Shown: positions 1-10,984, counted from the stretch's first letter. The stretch is DNA of 64,000 nucleotides from Holacanthus passer (GCA_025331565.1 JAFREQ010000041.1:1-64000); one strand, 5' to 3'. The notes: generated by a model from the letters alone, not told the origin. Translations and numbers: made by a program.

Positions 1-275
1 GATGGGATGACGTCAAAAACTATAGAAAATTCTTTTGGGGTTATTGGTTTGTACCTTGCCAGGAATTCTGAGTAATTGTGGAGAAGAAATTCCAAATAGA
101 GGTAGGATTTATTAAATATTGTTTAATCCAGTTTATTTTAAATGTATTGTTAAGAGATATGAAATGTTGTCCACCATTGTTGTAAGAATTTAGAACTACA
201 GATTTTCCCAAATAGTGGGTTTTGTTTTTCCATAAGAAATTGAATCGCACCTTATCAATAGATTTACATGGAACT
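1..275 (-). mobile_element. LINE ORF2 C-terminal fragment (L1/Tx1-like)
   Basis: The minus strand encodes a short reading frame with FNFLWKNKTHYLGKSVV followed by a NNGG motif. This resembles the region after the reverse transcriptase domain in L1/Tx1-type LINE ORF2 proteins (the '(F/I)W..K...L......GGL.....' stretch). It starts abruptly near 275, where an unrelated LTR-like sequence begins, and runs off the window edge. It reads as a degenerate, truncated copy. The family assignment is from motif memory only. Confidence 0.45.
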
Positions 276-765
276 GTGTCACAGTTCTGCCCTGGCACAG
301 TTCAGTCTGTTGGTCTTAGTTCAGCCTGCCTGTCACAGTTTGCCTGTCACAGTTTGCCTGCCATAGTTCTACACCCATGTCACAGTATTTTCCACTCACC
401 CTGCCTCTGCCTCATGTCTGTTGTTGGCCACTCCCATCTCATCAACTCACCTGTGTTCCCAGCTGCAGCCAATTACCATCACTCTGTATAAAAGCTACCC
501 TGTTACACTCACCCACTGCCAGACTGTTCTCCCTGCTATTCCAGATTGTTCAGTGGACTTTTCTGTTTGACTCCCTGTTGCTGACTCTGCCTATTTTGTA
601 CTTACCTGTCTGAGTCTGTTATCTGTCCCCAGTTATGATTACCTGTATCTGCGTTCCTGTGTGTGTTTACCTGTTCTTGTGACTGTCGGCGTCCTTTTAC
701 AGAGTAAGGCCTCATCCTGATCCACTCACCGACCGCCCAACCATAAAACTAAAAGGGTGTGTAGA
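276..765 (+). mobile_element. LTR-like or retroposon-like sequence with TATA box
   Basis: The stretch begins TGTCACAGTT at the LINE junction and contains short repeats of 'CTGTCACAGTTTGC'. It has a good TATA box (TATAAAAG, 487-494) preceded by CCAAT-like 'CCAATTACC', followed by CT-rich leader-like sequence. This layout (upstream elements, TATA, pyrimidine-rich leader) resembles the better-defined LTR at 44,097-44,863. I see no convincing 3' terminus or target duplication, so it may be a truncated LTR. Confidence 0.3.
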
Positions 766-1055
766 AAGAATATTATTAAAGCGAGGATGCACAAAAGGAA
801 GAGATGGGAGGTTTTGTACTGAACTTTACTGCCTTTATGTGGGCTGTGTCTGACATGGATCTAACACATGTCCTGAAATGTCCCAGGAGCTTGTCCATAA
901 GAACAAACAACAACTGTAATGTGGACAGACCACTATAATACGAGATCTCATTCACCATGCACTCTACCAGACAGGAAAAAACATGCAAATCGAGATGAAA
1001 TTAATTGATAAGTTGATTGGCAGAACATTATTGAGTAATTAAATTTAATTCTGAA
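766..1055. other. Unique-looking intergenic sequence
   Basis: No gene, splice-linked reading frame or clear repeat is seen here. The short minus-strand frame at 776-988 has no recognisable domain. Confidence 0.4.
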
Positions 1056-1262
1056 AGTCCCATTGTGATGTCACAATGGCAATAAAACACCCAATTGTGA
1101 TGTCACAATGGACTGAACACATCCAATTGCAATGTCACAGTGGAAATAAAACATCCAATTTTTGTGTCACAATGAAAATAAATCTTTCATTCGTGATGTC
1201 ACAAAGGAAATATAACATCTAATTGTGATGGCACAATTGACAGAACATTCCAATTGTTATTC
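1056..1262. repeat. 32-bp minisatellite with near-palindromic core
   Basis: Six diverged copies plus a partial seventh. The core 'GATGTCAC' or its variants starts at 1068, 1099, 1131, 1163, 1195 and 1227, giving a period of 31-32 bp. Each unit is an imperfect inverted repeat around (A)ATTGTGATGTCACAATG, followed by an A-rich spacer (GGAAATAAAACATC-like). The core is one base from the palindromic CRE octamer TGACGTCA. Confidence 0.85.
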
Positions 1263-1940
1263 TTTAGTGACCAGTTAATAATGTCATCAAACCTTATCAA
1301 ATTACTGGCCAATTTACTGGACATTAATAACCACATCTATTTACATCTGTTAATTATTTTGTGTGTTTTTGTATTATTCGTAGTAGTATTGTTTACTATT
1401 GTGTCTTTGTTTTTGCTATTATTTAGACATTTATTTTTGTAATTATTATTCGCTATCGCTATTTACTTATGTTAAAGTCATTTTTCATCCTCCATATTAA
1501 ATTAATATAGGCTTAATGACAGAAACATCTCTCTGTATAGCGCAAAACAGTTCAACAGCATTAAACAGCACAAACTGCCCCCTCCAAAATGATCATAAAG
1601 TTGAATCAACACCTCTTTACTCAGTATACACAATACACATTGATCGTGTGTTTTGCATAGAATCCTGTTGACATGAAAAATTTGTCTCTTGATACCTTTA
1701 AATGAGTAAAACTAATAGGTTCAATAAGCAACTTAATGAAATACGGTGTAGTGGACCTGTTTGCTTAATTTACCCTGATGGAGCATTTCTCCTGATTTCT
1801 GTGAACAGCTGCAGATAAATATTTGCCTGAAGATGTATAGCTCTCAGGGATAAACTGCAAATGTTACAGATAAAGTTCTCTTAAACTGTGTTGAAGTTCA
1901 TGTGATGATGTTAGTAGCTGGATCAGTTGGTGGTACAACC
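1263..1940. other. AT-rich intergenic sequence
   Basis: AT-rich, with T-runs and short hydrophobic spurious frames. No gene, RNA or clear repeat boundary was recognised. Confidence 0.4.
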
Positions 1941-2063
1941 AGTGGTGGAATCTACCTAAGTACATTTACTTGAATACTTTACATAGTACACATTTGAGGT
2001 AATTCTACTTGCACTGCACTGAGTGTTTTCTTTTCATGACACTTCCGCTCCACTACATCTCAG

Positions 2064-2877
2064 CAGTGGTGGGTAGAGTAAACAACAACGGTACTCAAGT
2101 AAAAGTACTGTTACTTTATAATATAATGACTCAAGTAGAAGCAAAAGTACTTGAGTAAGAGTAAAAAAGTACCTCGTAAAAAAACTACTCAAGTAGTGAG
2201 TAACTTCAGATGCAATTTATTACTTCAAAAACAAAAACTGTTTCCACTGACATGGGCGCATCAGCTGAGACATTGACCTGTTCCTCAAAGGAGTTTAGCT
2301 TGAAGCTAAATTTGCTAAGCAAATTTGATCTCAAACGTTATTATTTATATTTATATTATTGCTGAAACAGAAATTTTAACTGACTGACTGTGATCGGCTG
2401 GAGGCTGAAATGTTCACATATAACATTACGCCGGCTTATTAAAGTACCGTAACCGGCGCCGAAGCCGGCCGGTACGGCCGGTACCACCGGGTTAACCGGC
2501 TAGCTCGGTTAGACACCGGCGTTTCATCTTCCGCCATGTTGTTGAGCTACAGTGAGGTGAAGGAGGGCCGTGGAGGGGCGGGGCACACCTCCGTCCACCT
2601 GCGGTGCTGCCGCTGTGATTGGTTAAGGATGTCTCCCTCAGCCGAGAGCTGCGGAGCTGCGTCTGAGCTCATCTCAATTTATTTATAGATAAATTAATGT
2701 AACGACAAGCATGTAGCCCAAAGTAACGGAGTAAAAGTACATATATTTTCTCACAAATTTACTCGAGTAAGAGTAAAAGTATTCTGCAAAATAACTACTC
2801 TTAAAAGTACAATTTATCAAAAAAAATACTCAAGTACTTGTAACGGAGTAAATGAAACGCGATACTACCGACCACTG
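2064..2877. mobile_element. hAT-type MITE with 8-bp target duplication
   Basis: Terminal inverted repeats are CAGTGGTGGGTAGAGTA on the left and, reverse-complemented, CAGTGGTCGGTAGTATC on the right. It is flanked by CATCTCAG (2056-2063) and CAACTCAG (2878-2885), a 7/8 match of the size expected for hAT insertion. The subterminal regions are packed with CAAGTAAAAGTAC-type words. The 814-bp body includes a GC-rich module at 2431-2527 and no transposase frame, so the element is non-autonomous. Confidence 0.8.
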
Positions 2878-3030
2878 CAACTCAGAGGGAAGTATTGAAG
2901 ATTTTACTTCACTGCATTTAACTGAAAGTTTTAGTAACTTTTACAAATTAAGATTTTAACATAGAAAACATATAAAGGGTTTATAAATTATGATGTTTTG
3001 TTATAAATTAAACTACCAAACAGTTTTTGC

Positions 3031-3335
3031 ACGTACAGCTGAAACGATTAGTAGATTGTGGGAAATTAATTGGCAACTATTTTGGTAATTGTTTAAGTTA
3101 TTTTTCATGTAAAAATATCTCATGGTTCCAGCTTCACAAATGTGAGGATTTGCTGCTTTTCCTTTTAATTATATTAATAATTTTGAGGCGTGGACTGTTG
3201 GTTGGACAAACAGGCATTGTGAAGGTATCAGTCTGGGCTCTGGGTAATTGTGATGGCATTTCTCACCATTTTCAGAAGTTTTGCAAACCAAACAATCATT
3301 TGATTAAGGGAGAAACTAGTTATCCAAAATAGTTC
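3031..3335. mobile_element. MITE of the 'GCTGCAACAATTA' type, inverted copy
   Basis: Begins CAGCTGAAACGATTAGTAGA and contains 'CACAAATGTGAGGATTTGCT', which matches the reverse complement of the middle of the element at 27,046-27,413. It lies inside the outer element 1949-3594. The termini are too diverged to set exactly. Confidence 0.45.
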
Positions 3336-3795
3336 AAAATGGGCTTCACCTCAACCAACTACAACAGTAAAATCTTGCTTTTACATTAATGCATGAGTAA
3401 AAATAATCTAATGATACAATATATATTAATATAACAGACAATTTTCTGCAATAAGTACTTTAACTTTTAATATTTATACACATTTTCCTGGTTATACTTA
3501 AACATTTTTTGGTAACATTTTCAGTGCAGGAATTTTACTTGTGTGTGGTATTAGTAGTTTTACTTAAGTAAAGGATCTGAATGCTTCCTCCACACACAAC
3601 TATTTTTGATAAGTTGTTGTATCTACATAGGCTTATGTTTTTCTTTTGATAAATAGTAAATAGATGAATAGAAAACATCAGTGAGGTTACTGGACATGAG
3701 CAGTATCTAAATACTTACACAATACATACAAATTGGCAATAACTAACTAAAAAACTAACTACCTAACTAAATAAATAAATAATACCAGTTCTTTA

Positions 3796-3809
3796 CCGCT
3801 AGGTGGCAG
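3796..3809 (+). promoter_or_regulatory. CTCF-like motif upstream of rpl7l1
   Basis: CCGCTAGGTGGCAG matches 13 of 14 positions of the textbook CTCF core CCASYAGRKGGCRS. It lies about 100 bp upstream of the rpl7l1 start codon. Occupancy is inference only. Confidence 0.35.
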
Positions 3810-3859
3810 TGTGCGCTGGTACAGCGTCCAGTCGGCCCAAAATAAAACACGAGGATCTG

Positions 3860-3867
3860 TGACGTCA
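3860..3867. promoter_or_regulatory. Perfect CRE in rpl7l1 promoter
   Basis: The palindrome TGACGTCA lies 35 bp upstream of the rpl7l1 ATG. Full CREs close to the start site are typical of CREB/ATF-responsive housekeeping promoters. No TATA box at a usable distance is obvious. Confidence 0.5.
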
Positions 3868-3901
3868 TCTCGGAGCGACTGTCGAGCACACAAATTTCAT
3901 C

Positions 3902-6900
3902 ATGGCTGAAGCTGAGTGAGTATTTGTTATTAATTGTATCTAAATTCATCCTTTCTCTCTTTACGTGCAGTTGAGTGGTGTCGACTCTTTTCAAGAAACA
4001 GAAATGCTCCTAATCCGTTCAAGACCAATATTTAGCAGGTTAATGGTGTGAAAAGTCCGTTTCTACGGAGCTTGCTTTCTAACATATCTTTTACGGTTTG
4101 GAAATGTATTAGACTCAGTAGAATAGTAGCCACTGGCTTGACGTTTTTTAATGTTCTCAAAAGCGTTCCTCACTGTGTTTATGTGTGCTCCTGTTTTCAG
4201 ATCAGAAAAAGTGATCAAGTTAGTTCCTGAGTATCTCCTGAAAAAGAGGAAAGCTTATCAGGCCATTAAAGCCACACAAGCCAAGCTCGCACTGCTTGAG
4301 AAGAGAAAGGTGAGTGATGATGCTGTTGCCATCTTTATGTAATTAAGATAACAGAAGAAAAGTTGTCAACAAGTCAAATACTGGTGAAAGGCAAGGCAGC
4401 TTTATGTATGTGACAAATTCCATACACAGACAATTCAAAGTGCTTTACAGAGTACTAAAAATACAGTAAAGGTAAAAGACGTACGATTTATGCAAAATTA
4501 CAGCCAAGAGATAGAAAATATAAAAGATAAAGACTTTAAAAATGAACACAAGTTAAAATAAAGGCTGTTAAAAAGATAAGCTGAAAAGATAACTTTTTAC
4601 TTAGGGTAGAGTAGGTAGTGTATAGTAGGAGTTAAGTTTTTAGCTTTGATTTAAACATGGTTAGAGTCGAGGCTTGTCTAATGTCATCTGGGAGGTTATT
4701 TCAGGTTTGTGCTGCATGATGCCAAAACTGTACTTCACCGTATTTTGTTCTTGGGGCAGCCAGTCAGTCAGCCCCCAGATGTCCCATTAGAACTTGACCC
4801 AGGCTTGACTGTATCCAAATGTACGATTGAGATAAAACGTAGACAGCGTACATACTACCTGTTTTTACCTACTTCTGTATAATTATGTGTATTTCTACAT
4901 TATTTCAGGTATCAAAAGGTAAAGCATTAAAGTTCAAGCGTTTGGAAGACTTCTTGAAAGACAGTCACAAGAGGCATCGTGATGAAACTCGCATCCAGAG
5001 AACTAAGCACAGGCCACCAGCCCCTCTACCTCCTGCTAAGAACAGACTAGCCTTCGCTGTCCGCATCAGAGAGTAAGTCATTTGACTGGGATGAGGTTTT
5101 TAGATGAAATTCCGCCGTACATAGCCATGGTCATGCAAACAGGTATGCTACATAGGGATTCATCAAAAGCTGAAACTGGTTGTATATTTTTGCATGTATA
5201 TGCTTAGTGGAGTCCTGTGAAAGACAACATCAAGGGTAAAATTTGTAGCTTCGCAAATGACCAATCACTCCTTACATGCTTGCTCGTAACGTCTTTGAAG
5301 AATTGGGTCTCCAAGATTGACAGCATTGTGTTAAGAACATAGATAGAATAAACTTGAATGCATCAGTTTTGCAGAGGTGTTCATGATACTAACCCTTTGT
5401 GGAATTCAGCTAGCTATGCCAGGAGGGGTTGAGCGAATCAATGGACTGCCTGCAACTCTACTGTGAAATAAGATTTTACCTATTTCAAATAAAAAAATAA
5501 TAGATTTTCAATATGTGGTGGTCAGTGTTGATGGTAGGTCACCACAAATACATCAATATACGGCAAACACTGGGTGTACAACTTGTCAAAGTCACGGAAA
5601 GTCTGTGATGGCACTATCACAGTACTCACTTTATTACTCCTGACATGCCCACTCTCACAGACTTTTACACTTGTCAAGATGCAGTGTTACGAGATGATAG
5701 CATCGGATCTTGTATATTGAAGTGCATGAAAACACAGTTGTGGTAATATATTTATGTATTATTAAAAACCCAAATATGTACATAATCACACACCTTTCCA
5801 GATTGGTAAACCTGGATGATTGTCTCCTGTTAGGATTAAAGGTGTCAGTCCCAAAGTGATGAAGGTAGTCCAGATGTTAAGACTGAGGAAGATCTTCAGT
5901 GGTGCTTTCGTCAAAATCAACAAGACATCCGTAGCCATGATGAAGATGGTGGAACCCTATGTGGCCTGGGGGTGAGTAACGGATGAGTGTTGTACTTTTA
6001 AAAGTTAAGCTTGGATTAAATTTATTGTTTGTTTTTTTATATATCAAACGCATGGTAATGTTCCAACAGATTTCCCAACTTGAAGTCTGTTCGTGAGCTC
6101 ATTCTAAAGAGAGGACAGACCAGGATAGGCAGGAGGAGAGTTCCTCTCACAGACAACACCTTCATTGAGCAACACATGGGTAGGTCTCTTCCAGTTTGAT
6201 CTAATCACCACAGAATGATAGCAGGACACACCACCAACACTCCTGTCAGGCTAAAGTTTCAATTATCAAATTAATTAACCTGTACATGCTGATTGCGCTC
6301 ATCTTTGAGTGGCTAGTCCTGGCCAGTCCGTACAAGTCTTGTATAGACGATAGGTCTATACAACAATGATGGATGTTTTGCTTCTATGTCCACTAACCAC
6401 GGAATGGTTAGGTTGTAAACACGAGTGGGCTGTGTGTATCTCTTCACCGGCTTATTAAAGTACCGTAACCGGTACTGAAGCCGGCTGGTACCACCGGGTT
6501 AGTCGGCCGGTACCACCAGGTTAGCTGGCTAGCTTGGTAAGCATGTTTCATTAAACAGGCTCTGGCCGCTGCATGTACTTGAGGAACTGAGCACGCGCGT
6601 GACGTTCAACTTCCGTTGACCGCGGGATATCATTTGTACAAAATAAAATAATGCCAAAAATAATCGATTTTTGAAAATGTAATAATCGAGTCATACTTGT
6701 CCATAACATAATCGCGATTAATCGATAATCGATTTTTTTTCACCACCCCTAATGATTTTTGTCTATCTGGTCTTGTTTGCACTCTGCTACCACCCCATCG
6801 TCTATGAAATCTTTTTATGTCATCCTCCTCCCCATCACTCACCACCTCCTTTTTGTTTCAGGTAAACAGGGAATCATCTGTTTGGAGGACCTAATTCACG

Positions 6901-7070
6901 AGATCTACTCAGTTGGTAAGGGCTTCCGGGCTGCCAACAACTTCCTGTTGCCTTTCAAACTGTCAGTGGCTCGTCACGCTGCCAGGGATAAGGCTGGGCT
7001 CCTCAAGGACCTGGGAAACCCTGGATTTCGTGGTACAGACATTAACTCTATCATCAGACAACTGAACTGA
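3902..7070 (+). CDS. rpl7l1: 60S ribosomal protein L7-like 1
   Basis: Paralogue of ribosomal protein uL30/L7; in human the protein is linked to pre-60S assembly in the nucleolus. Six exons: 3902-3915, 4201-4309, 4909-5072, 5834-5971, 6070-6179 and 6862-7070, all with GT-AG introns and a continuous frame, giving 247 aa. The N-terminal exons encode LVPEYLLKKRKAYQAIKATQ and a basic stretch (about residues 6-60). Exons 3-6 carry the L30-type fold with MVEPYVAWGFPNLKSV and LEDLIHEIYSVGK. The ending DINSIIRQLN* is the L7L1 form. Genuine RPL7 has a different N-terminus and ends RLIRRMN, so this is L7L1. The first coding exon holds only 14 bases, as is common in ribosomal-protein-type genes. A CRE lies just upstream. 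A spliced, intact structure argues against a processed pseudogene. Confidence 0.95.
4385..4745. repeat. Dispersed teleost repeat fragment in rpl7l1 intron 2
   Basis: Contains 'CAATTCAAAGTGCTTTACA' and 'TTTGATTTAAACATGGTTAG', words I recognise from a long, very abundant fish interspersed repeat. Other parts of apparently the same family occur at 15,990-16,760 and 52,030-52,200. The class of element is not certain. Confidence 0.4.
6441..6756. mobile_element. hAT-like repeat in rpl7l1 intron 5
   Basis: Starts near CACCGGCTTATTAAAGTACC and ends in 'AATCGATTTTTTTTCACCAC', preceded by repeated ATCGATTA/ATCGCGATTA words typical of the subterminal region of fish hAT MITEs. The first 105 bp (6447-6551) are homologous to 2431-2527. 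No target duplication was identified. Confidence 0.45.
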
Positions 7071-7667
7071 GGAGAAACACATGGAAGATCCTTAATGCTT
7101 TATTCCTTGAGGAGCAAATGTCAACAACGACAAAATATTTAATTTTATTCTACATCTGGCAAAGAGACTCATGGGTTTCACCCACAGTCCTACTTCATAT
7201 GCAATTATCTTTCCACCCATTCTCTGGTTTCACTTACAACATGCTGGGAGACATCAGAAGGACCTGAAGTAGAGTCTCTTGTCTTATCAGTGTTGCTTTT
7301 TGTTTACTACTCATATAATGTAGTCCCCCTAACCAGGGACTGATGGTTGTGGTCTTTGGTGACAGTGTAACAATTTTTTGAAAAGTCATGAAATGTCAAA
7401 TATTGGCTGTTAAAGAGTGCTCAGTTGCTACACATGATATTCCTCAAGCTGTCAGAGAAATGGATCTATTCTTGCTACATATGCATATGACAGTAATTGA
7501 ATAATTATACGGCTGTCCTGCATGCAGGAGCCACCAGCCTACTAATTGCCAACACTTTTACTGCATTCAGTAGTTTTCAGTGTGAAAAGGTGTACAGTCT
7601 GAAAAATCTGTTTAACTCTGATGCATTTGTTGATTTACACTTCACTGTTAATACACTTTGTTTTTAC

Positions 7668-7673
7668 AATAAA
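7668..7673 (+). terminator. Probable rpl7l1 poly(A) signal
   Basis: AATAAA about 600 bp after the rpl7l1 stop; the intervening sequence has no other gene and reads as 3' UTR. This is the first canonical hexamer found downstream of the stop. Confidence 0.45.
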
Positions 7674-8089
7674 AGAACCCTAAAATTATCCACTACTTTT
7701 GCAATGACAACTAATACGTTTGAAACATGCAATACATGAAATTGCATTTAAAAAAATGACAGAAGGTGCTGTCATGATGTGGTAGATGCTGTTCCACAGG
7801 AAGCATGCATGGATACTCTATGGTCTGTGATTTGGTTAGCAGAGGTACTTGAAACACTTAAATTTAAACATTTCACTGCCAGCATTTTCCTTATCACCCA
7901 GAACTATGTGTCATGTGTAAAGCAGCCTTAGGTTATGATATCCATTAAGGCAGGTTGTCCAGAAGAAACCACAGTTATTAGTTTCATTAATAATATAATC
8001 ACTTGATACTAAGGGATTACAAAAGTCAATAAATAGTCATGCTTTCACAGCCTCATTCTCCCCCTGTGGTGTTACACTGGTGTCACTAT

Positions 8090-9089
8090 GAATTCAACGA
8101 GACACATGAGTCACCAGTGGGAGGAGGGGGAGAGAGATGTGGCAACCTATGCAGCTGCGCTTTAACCAATGCGCACTGGGAGGAATGGAGGATGGCGTCG
8201 GGGGCGCTTCATGAATGTCGCTGATGATTTCCCCAAACGCGATGTGAACGTGTGTCATGACTCGCATGGATGCAGGAGGGGAGGACGTTCCTGACAATAT
8301 GCGGTCACGTTTGCTTTCGACGTTGACGAGAACAGGTAAGAAATAGACGCCCGCGTGTGTGTGTGTTATGTGGGGGTGTGAGGCAGTCTGTCATCAAATC
8401 TACTAGATCAATCAGCGGCCATCGCCATGGTGATTAATTACTATGGTGACGATTTCCCAGCCTCCAGCGGTGGATGCATGCTGGCGTCATGATGAAGGTT
8501 GAACCACGTCCTCTTCCTCTCCATGTTATCCTGGTACACAGCATACACAAGTCATTGAAGTCATTTCAAAGACACTGCCATGCTTTTTGACACCTTTTAT
8601 TCTTTAGAATTTAAGTCATTTTTTAAAATGTATTCATATAGTTCCTTATGAAAAACTTACAAACCAGCTCAATACTAATGATTTTTTTTTCACACTGCTA
8701 AAGCACGTGTTGAGTTGCCTTCATTTATATCGGAAAGGTCGGGATTATGAGGATTTGGAAAATATGACTAATGAAGCCCAAAACAGTGTCTAATAATGGA
8801 AACTCTATACTACAGTAACGTGCATCTACTCTTTCTCACATAATGACAGGGTTTAAACAACCAAAGCTACCAACATTGCAACCTTCAAATCACGCAGGCT
8901 CGGCAAAAAAAAAACGCTTTTCTTTCCGGTGGTGAGCGTGAGAGCCTAGTTTACGAGAAGCACGTGAACGCAGCAGGCAGCCCGGTGTCAAGGAGAATGG
9001 GCGGTCTGTCAGCGCCTGACCCCACGCACACATACAAGTGTAGAGATGCACCGTGGGTTTAGTGTTTCGGCAGCAAAGGGAGGTGAAAG
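8090..9089 (+). promoter_or_regulatory. Candidate alternative first exons/promoters of slc5a6
   Basis: Two locally CpG-richer stretches each end in a consensus splice donor with no acceptor needed upstream. One is near 8250-8335 (...GAGAACAG/GTAAGA) and the other near 9030-9089 (...GAGGTGAAAG/GTAAGC). Both face slc5a6, and no other plus-strand gene lies before 18 kb. They are best read as alternative non-coding first exons. The assignment is inferred from position and splice consensus only. Confidence 0.35.
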
Positions 9090-9652
9090 GTAAGCCCCTG
9101 TAGCTCGTCGTTAAACTATATTTATATGGCGTGGATTAAAACTCCTTTGATGCGAGTCGTCTGTGTTTAGCTTCACGTAGGTGCACGCGCCTGTAGCAGA
9201 AGTAAGTTCGTCTGGTTGAGCAACGGCACCATGTGGACGCAGAGTTAGATATCAAACCGGTTTGTCTGCTGTCTCTGTCTGGTGGCCGTTTCTTGAGGTT
9301 GTGATAGTAAATAAAGCAGCTTTTTTGTTCACAACAGCTGGCTAATATCTTGTCTAGCAGGGCTACGTTAACTGCAACGCGCCATCCAGACACATTAGCC
9401 AACATAAGCCGGTTTGGCTAGCTCACACAGCAGGCAGCTGAAATGAATGACTAGCCGGAGCTCATTAGCCAAACCGTAACACCTCTGTGTGTGTTCACAT
9501 TGCATACTGGATTATGAATATGTTCCCAAATTATCCACGGATGTTTGAGTACACGCAGCGTTAGAGGACTTAGTCTGAGACTGATATGGGGGTTGACCTC
9601 TGACCTTTTTGACAGTACGGTTAGCTAAACACATTCCGTTTGTATTCACCAG

Positions 9653-9726
9653 TTTGAACCAACCTATTTAATCTTTAATGGGAGAAGCTGCCCTTGACCG
9701 TCAGGACTCCATGATAAGCCTGACTG
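9653..9726 (+). other. slc5a6: Candidate 5' UTR exon of slc5a6 with uORF start
   Basis: A pyrimidine-rich acceptor (TATTCACCAG/) and a consensus donor (ACTG/GTGAGT) bound a 74-bp exon. It carries ATG at 9678. Spliced to the exon at 15,482, this ATG opens a 30-codon upstream ORF ending at 15,525. Transcript support is not available here. Confidence 0.4.
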
Positions 9727-10984
9727 GTGAGTATATAACAGCTCAAGATCTGACTGAGTGGTTTAATAATATGCTTTAATTTGTTTATATGAAGTAATGA
9801 TTAAGTATAAACTGTCTGTGAAATATTTGCTGTGTATAAGTTTCATAAGCTAACACTGTTTTTAATGTTGTGCAAATGTAAACAATAGTGTAGGTTTGCA
9901 TCAGCACTAAAAACAAACCAGTGTTGTTATACACTCTTTATAACATGGCGATTGTCCCTTTTATGTTTCCGGTTGTATTGCAGGTGATGTTGTAAATCAA
10001 TGACCAAAACTGCTTTATGGCAACATTGAATTTTGAAGGTTTTGTTTCATCTATATAATAAAATTTATGGATAATACATTTCAGCTTTGGATGTCTGATG
10101 GCTGCTTGTCGGTTCATGGAGTGACAAATAGGTTGAAATGGGTTGATTTGATTTGATTTGAACGTGGTAGACATTGAGCTAGCAAGTGCTCAGATCAAAG
10201 CCTTTCCCAGTGCCTCACTCTAAAGACTCTATTGGCTTCAGTTCAATCACATTTTCCCATAGTGAGGTCTTCAAATGAAGTTGGACAAAGGTTGTTGTGT
10301 CTCAAACAATCCTGTCCTGTAATTTGTCTTGTTCAACTCTGACACTGCTGGCTGCTTCTGCCCCATTCATGAATCATGTCTTAGTAGTCTATATGAAGAA
10401 TTGATTTCAGGCTGTGTGGTCCTATTTGCAACATATAGATTTTTGAATATATCTGAAGAAAAGTCAATTAATTTTACACCACTTTTGGTTGCCAAATTTG
10501 GTTGTGCAAATTTACTGATACTGATGCATATACACACAGGTTCAATCCCCCTGGTGTCACTATGGTGTTTTGTGAATTTTCTCAGGTCCTCTGGAGATGC
10601 CATTTGCCTTTACTATTGTATGGTGTTGTTAACAGTTTTCACTAAATTTCACTAAATATTTTCACAAAAGACTAACATAGTGTTTATGTCGAGTTTTGTC
10701 CAGTATTCAGTGCAACAGCCCATGTGTTTCCTAATTCATAATCGCTACTTTTAGAACTGATGATGGCACATCAATCAGTGGTGATGATTTTATTTTTCTC
10801 TTGTCAATAGCTTTATCTTTGTTGCTTCTAAAAACAAATTGTGATGCCAGTTTTTCTGCCTCTTGTCTCACAGTTTGTGGTGTTGGTAGGTATTTTACAG
10901 CGCCGATCAGGGTTCAGCTGAAGGTTTAATCATTACTTAAATTATTGGCCTTTTGGGTCGCTGAGATACAAGCAGAGCTGGGGC

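Larger units (their letters stand above)
1949..3594. mobile_element. Outer hAT-like non-autonomous element, interrupted
   Basis: The left end (CAGTGGTGGAATCTACCTAA, then alternating 'AGTACATTTACTTGAATAC') and the right end (TTTTACTTAAGTAAAGGATC, then 'TGAATGCTTCCTCCAC') are the two ends of a very common fish repeat rich in AAGTAC/ACTTAAGTA words. The left part continues after the inserted element at 2064-2877 ('ACTCAGAGGGAAGTATTG'), so the outer copy is older than the insert. The extreme right terminus is degenerate and I could not define its target duplication. Confidence 0.55.

Noticed and set aside
1056..1262. Regularly spaced repeats resembling a CRISPR array
   Set aside because: The repeats make up almost the whole unit with no unique spacers of constant size, and the host is a vertebrate. 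It is a minisatellite.
1254..1442. Small hydrophobic protein frame
   Set aside because: AT-rich low-complexity sequence with no start context, splice sites or homology.
3916..6861. Intronic snoRNAs in rpl7l1
   Set aside because: I looked for paired C (RTGATGA) and D (CTGA) boxes with terminal stems in the introns and saw no convincing set.
3902..7070. Ribosomal protein L7 (rpl7) itself
   Set aside because: The N-terminal region and the ending SIIRQLN match RPL7L1; genuine RPL7 has different N-terminal and C-terminal sequences.
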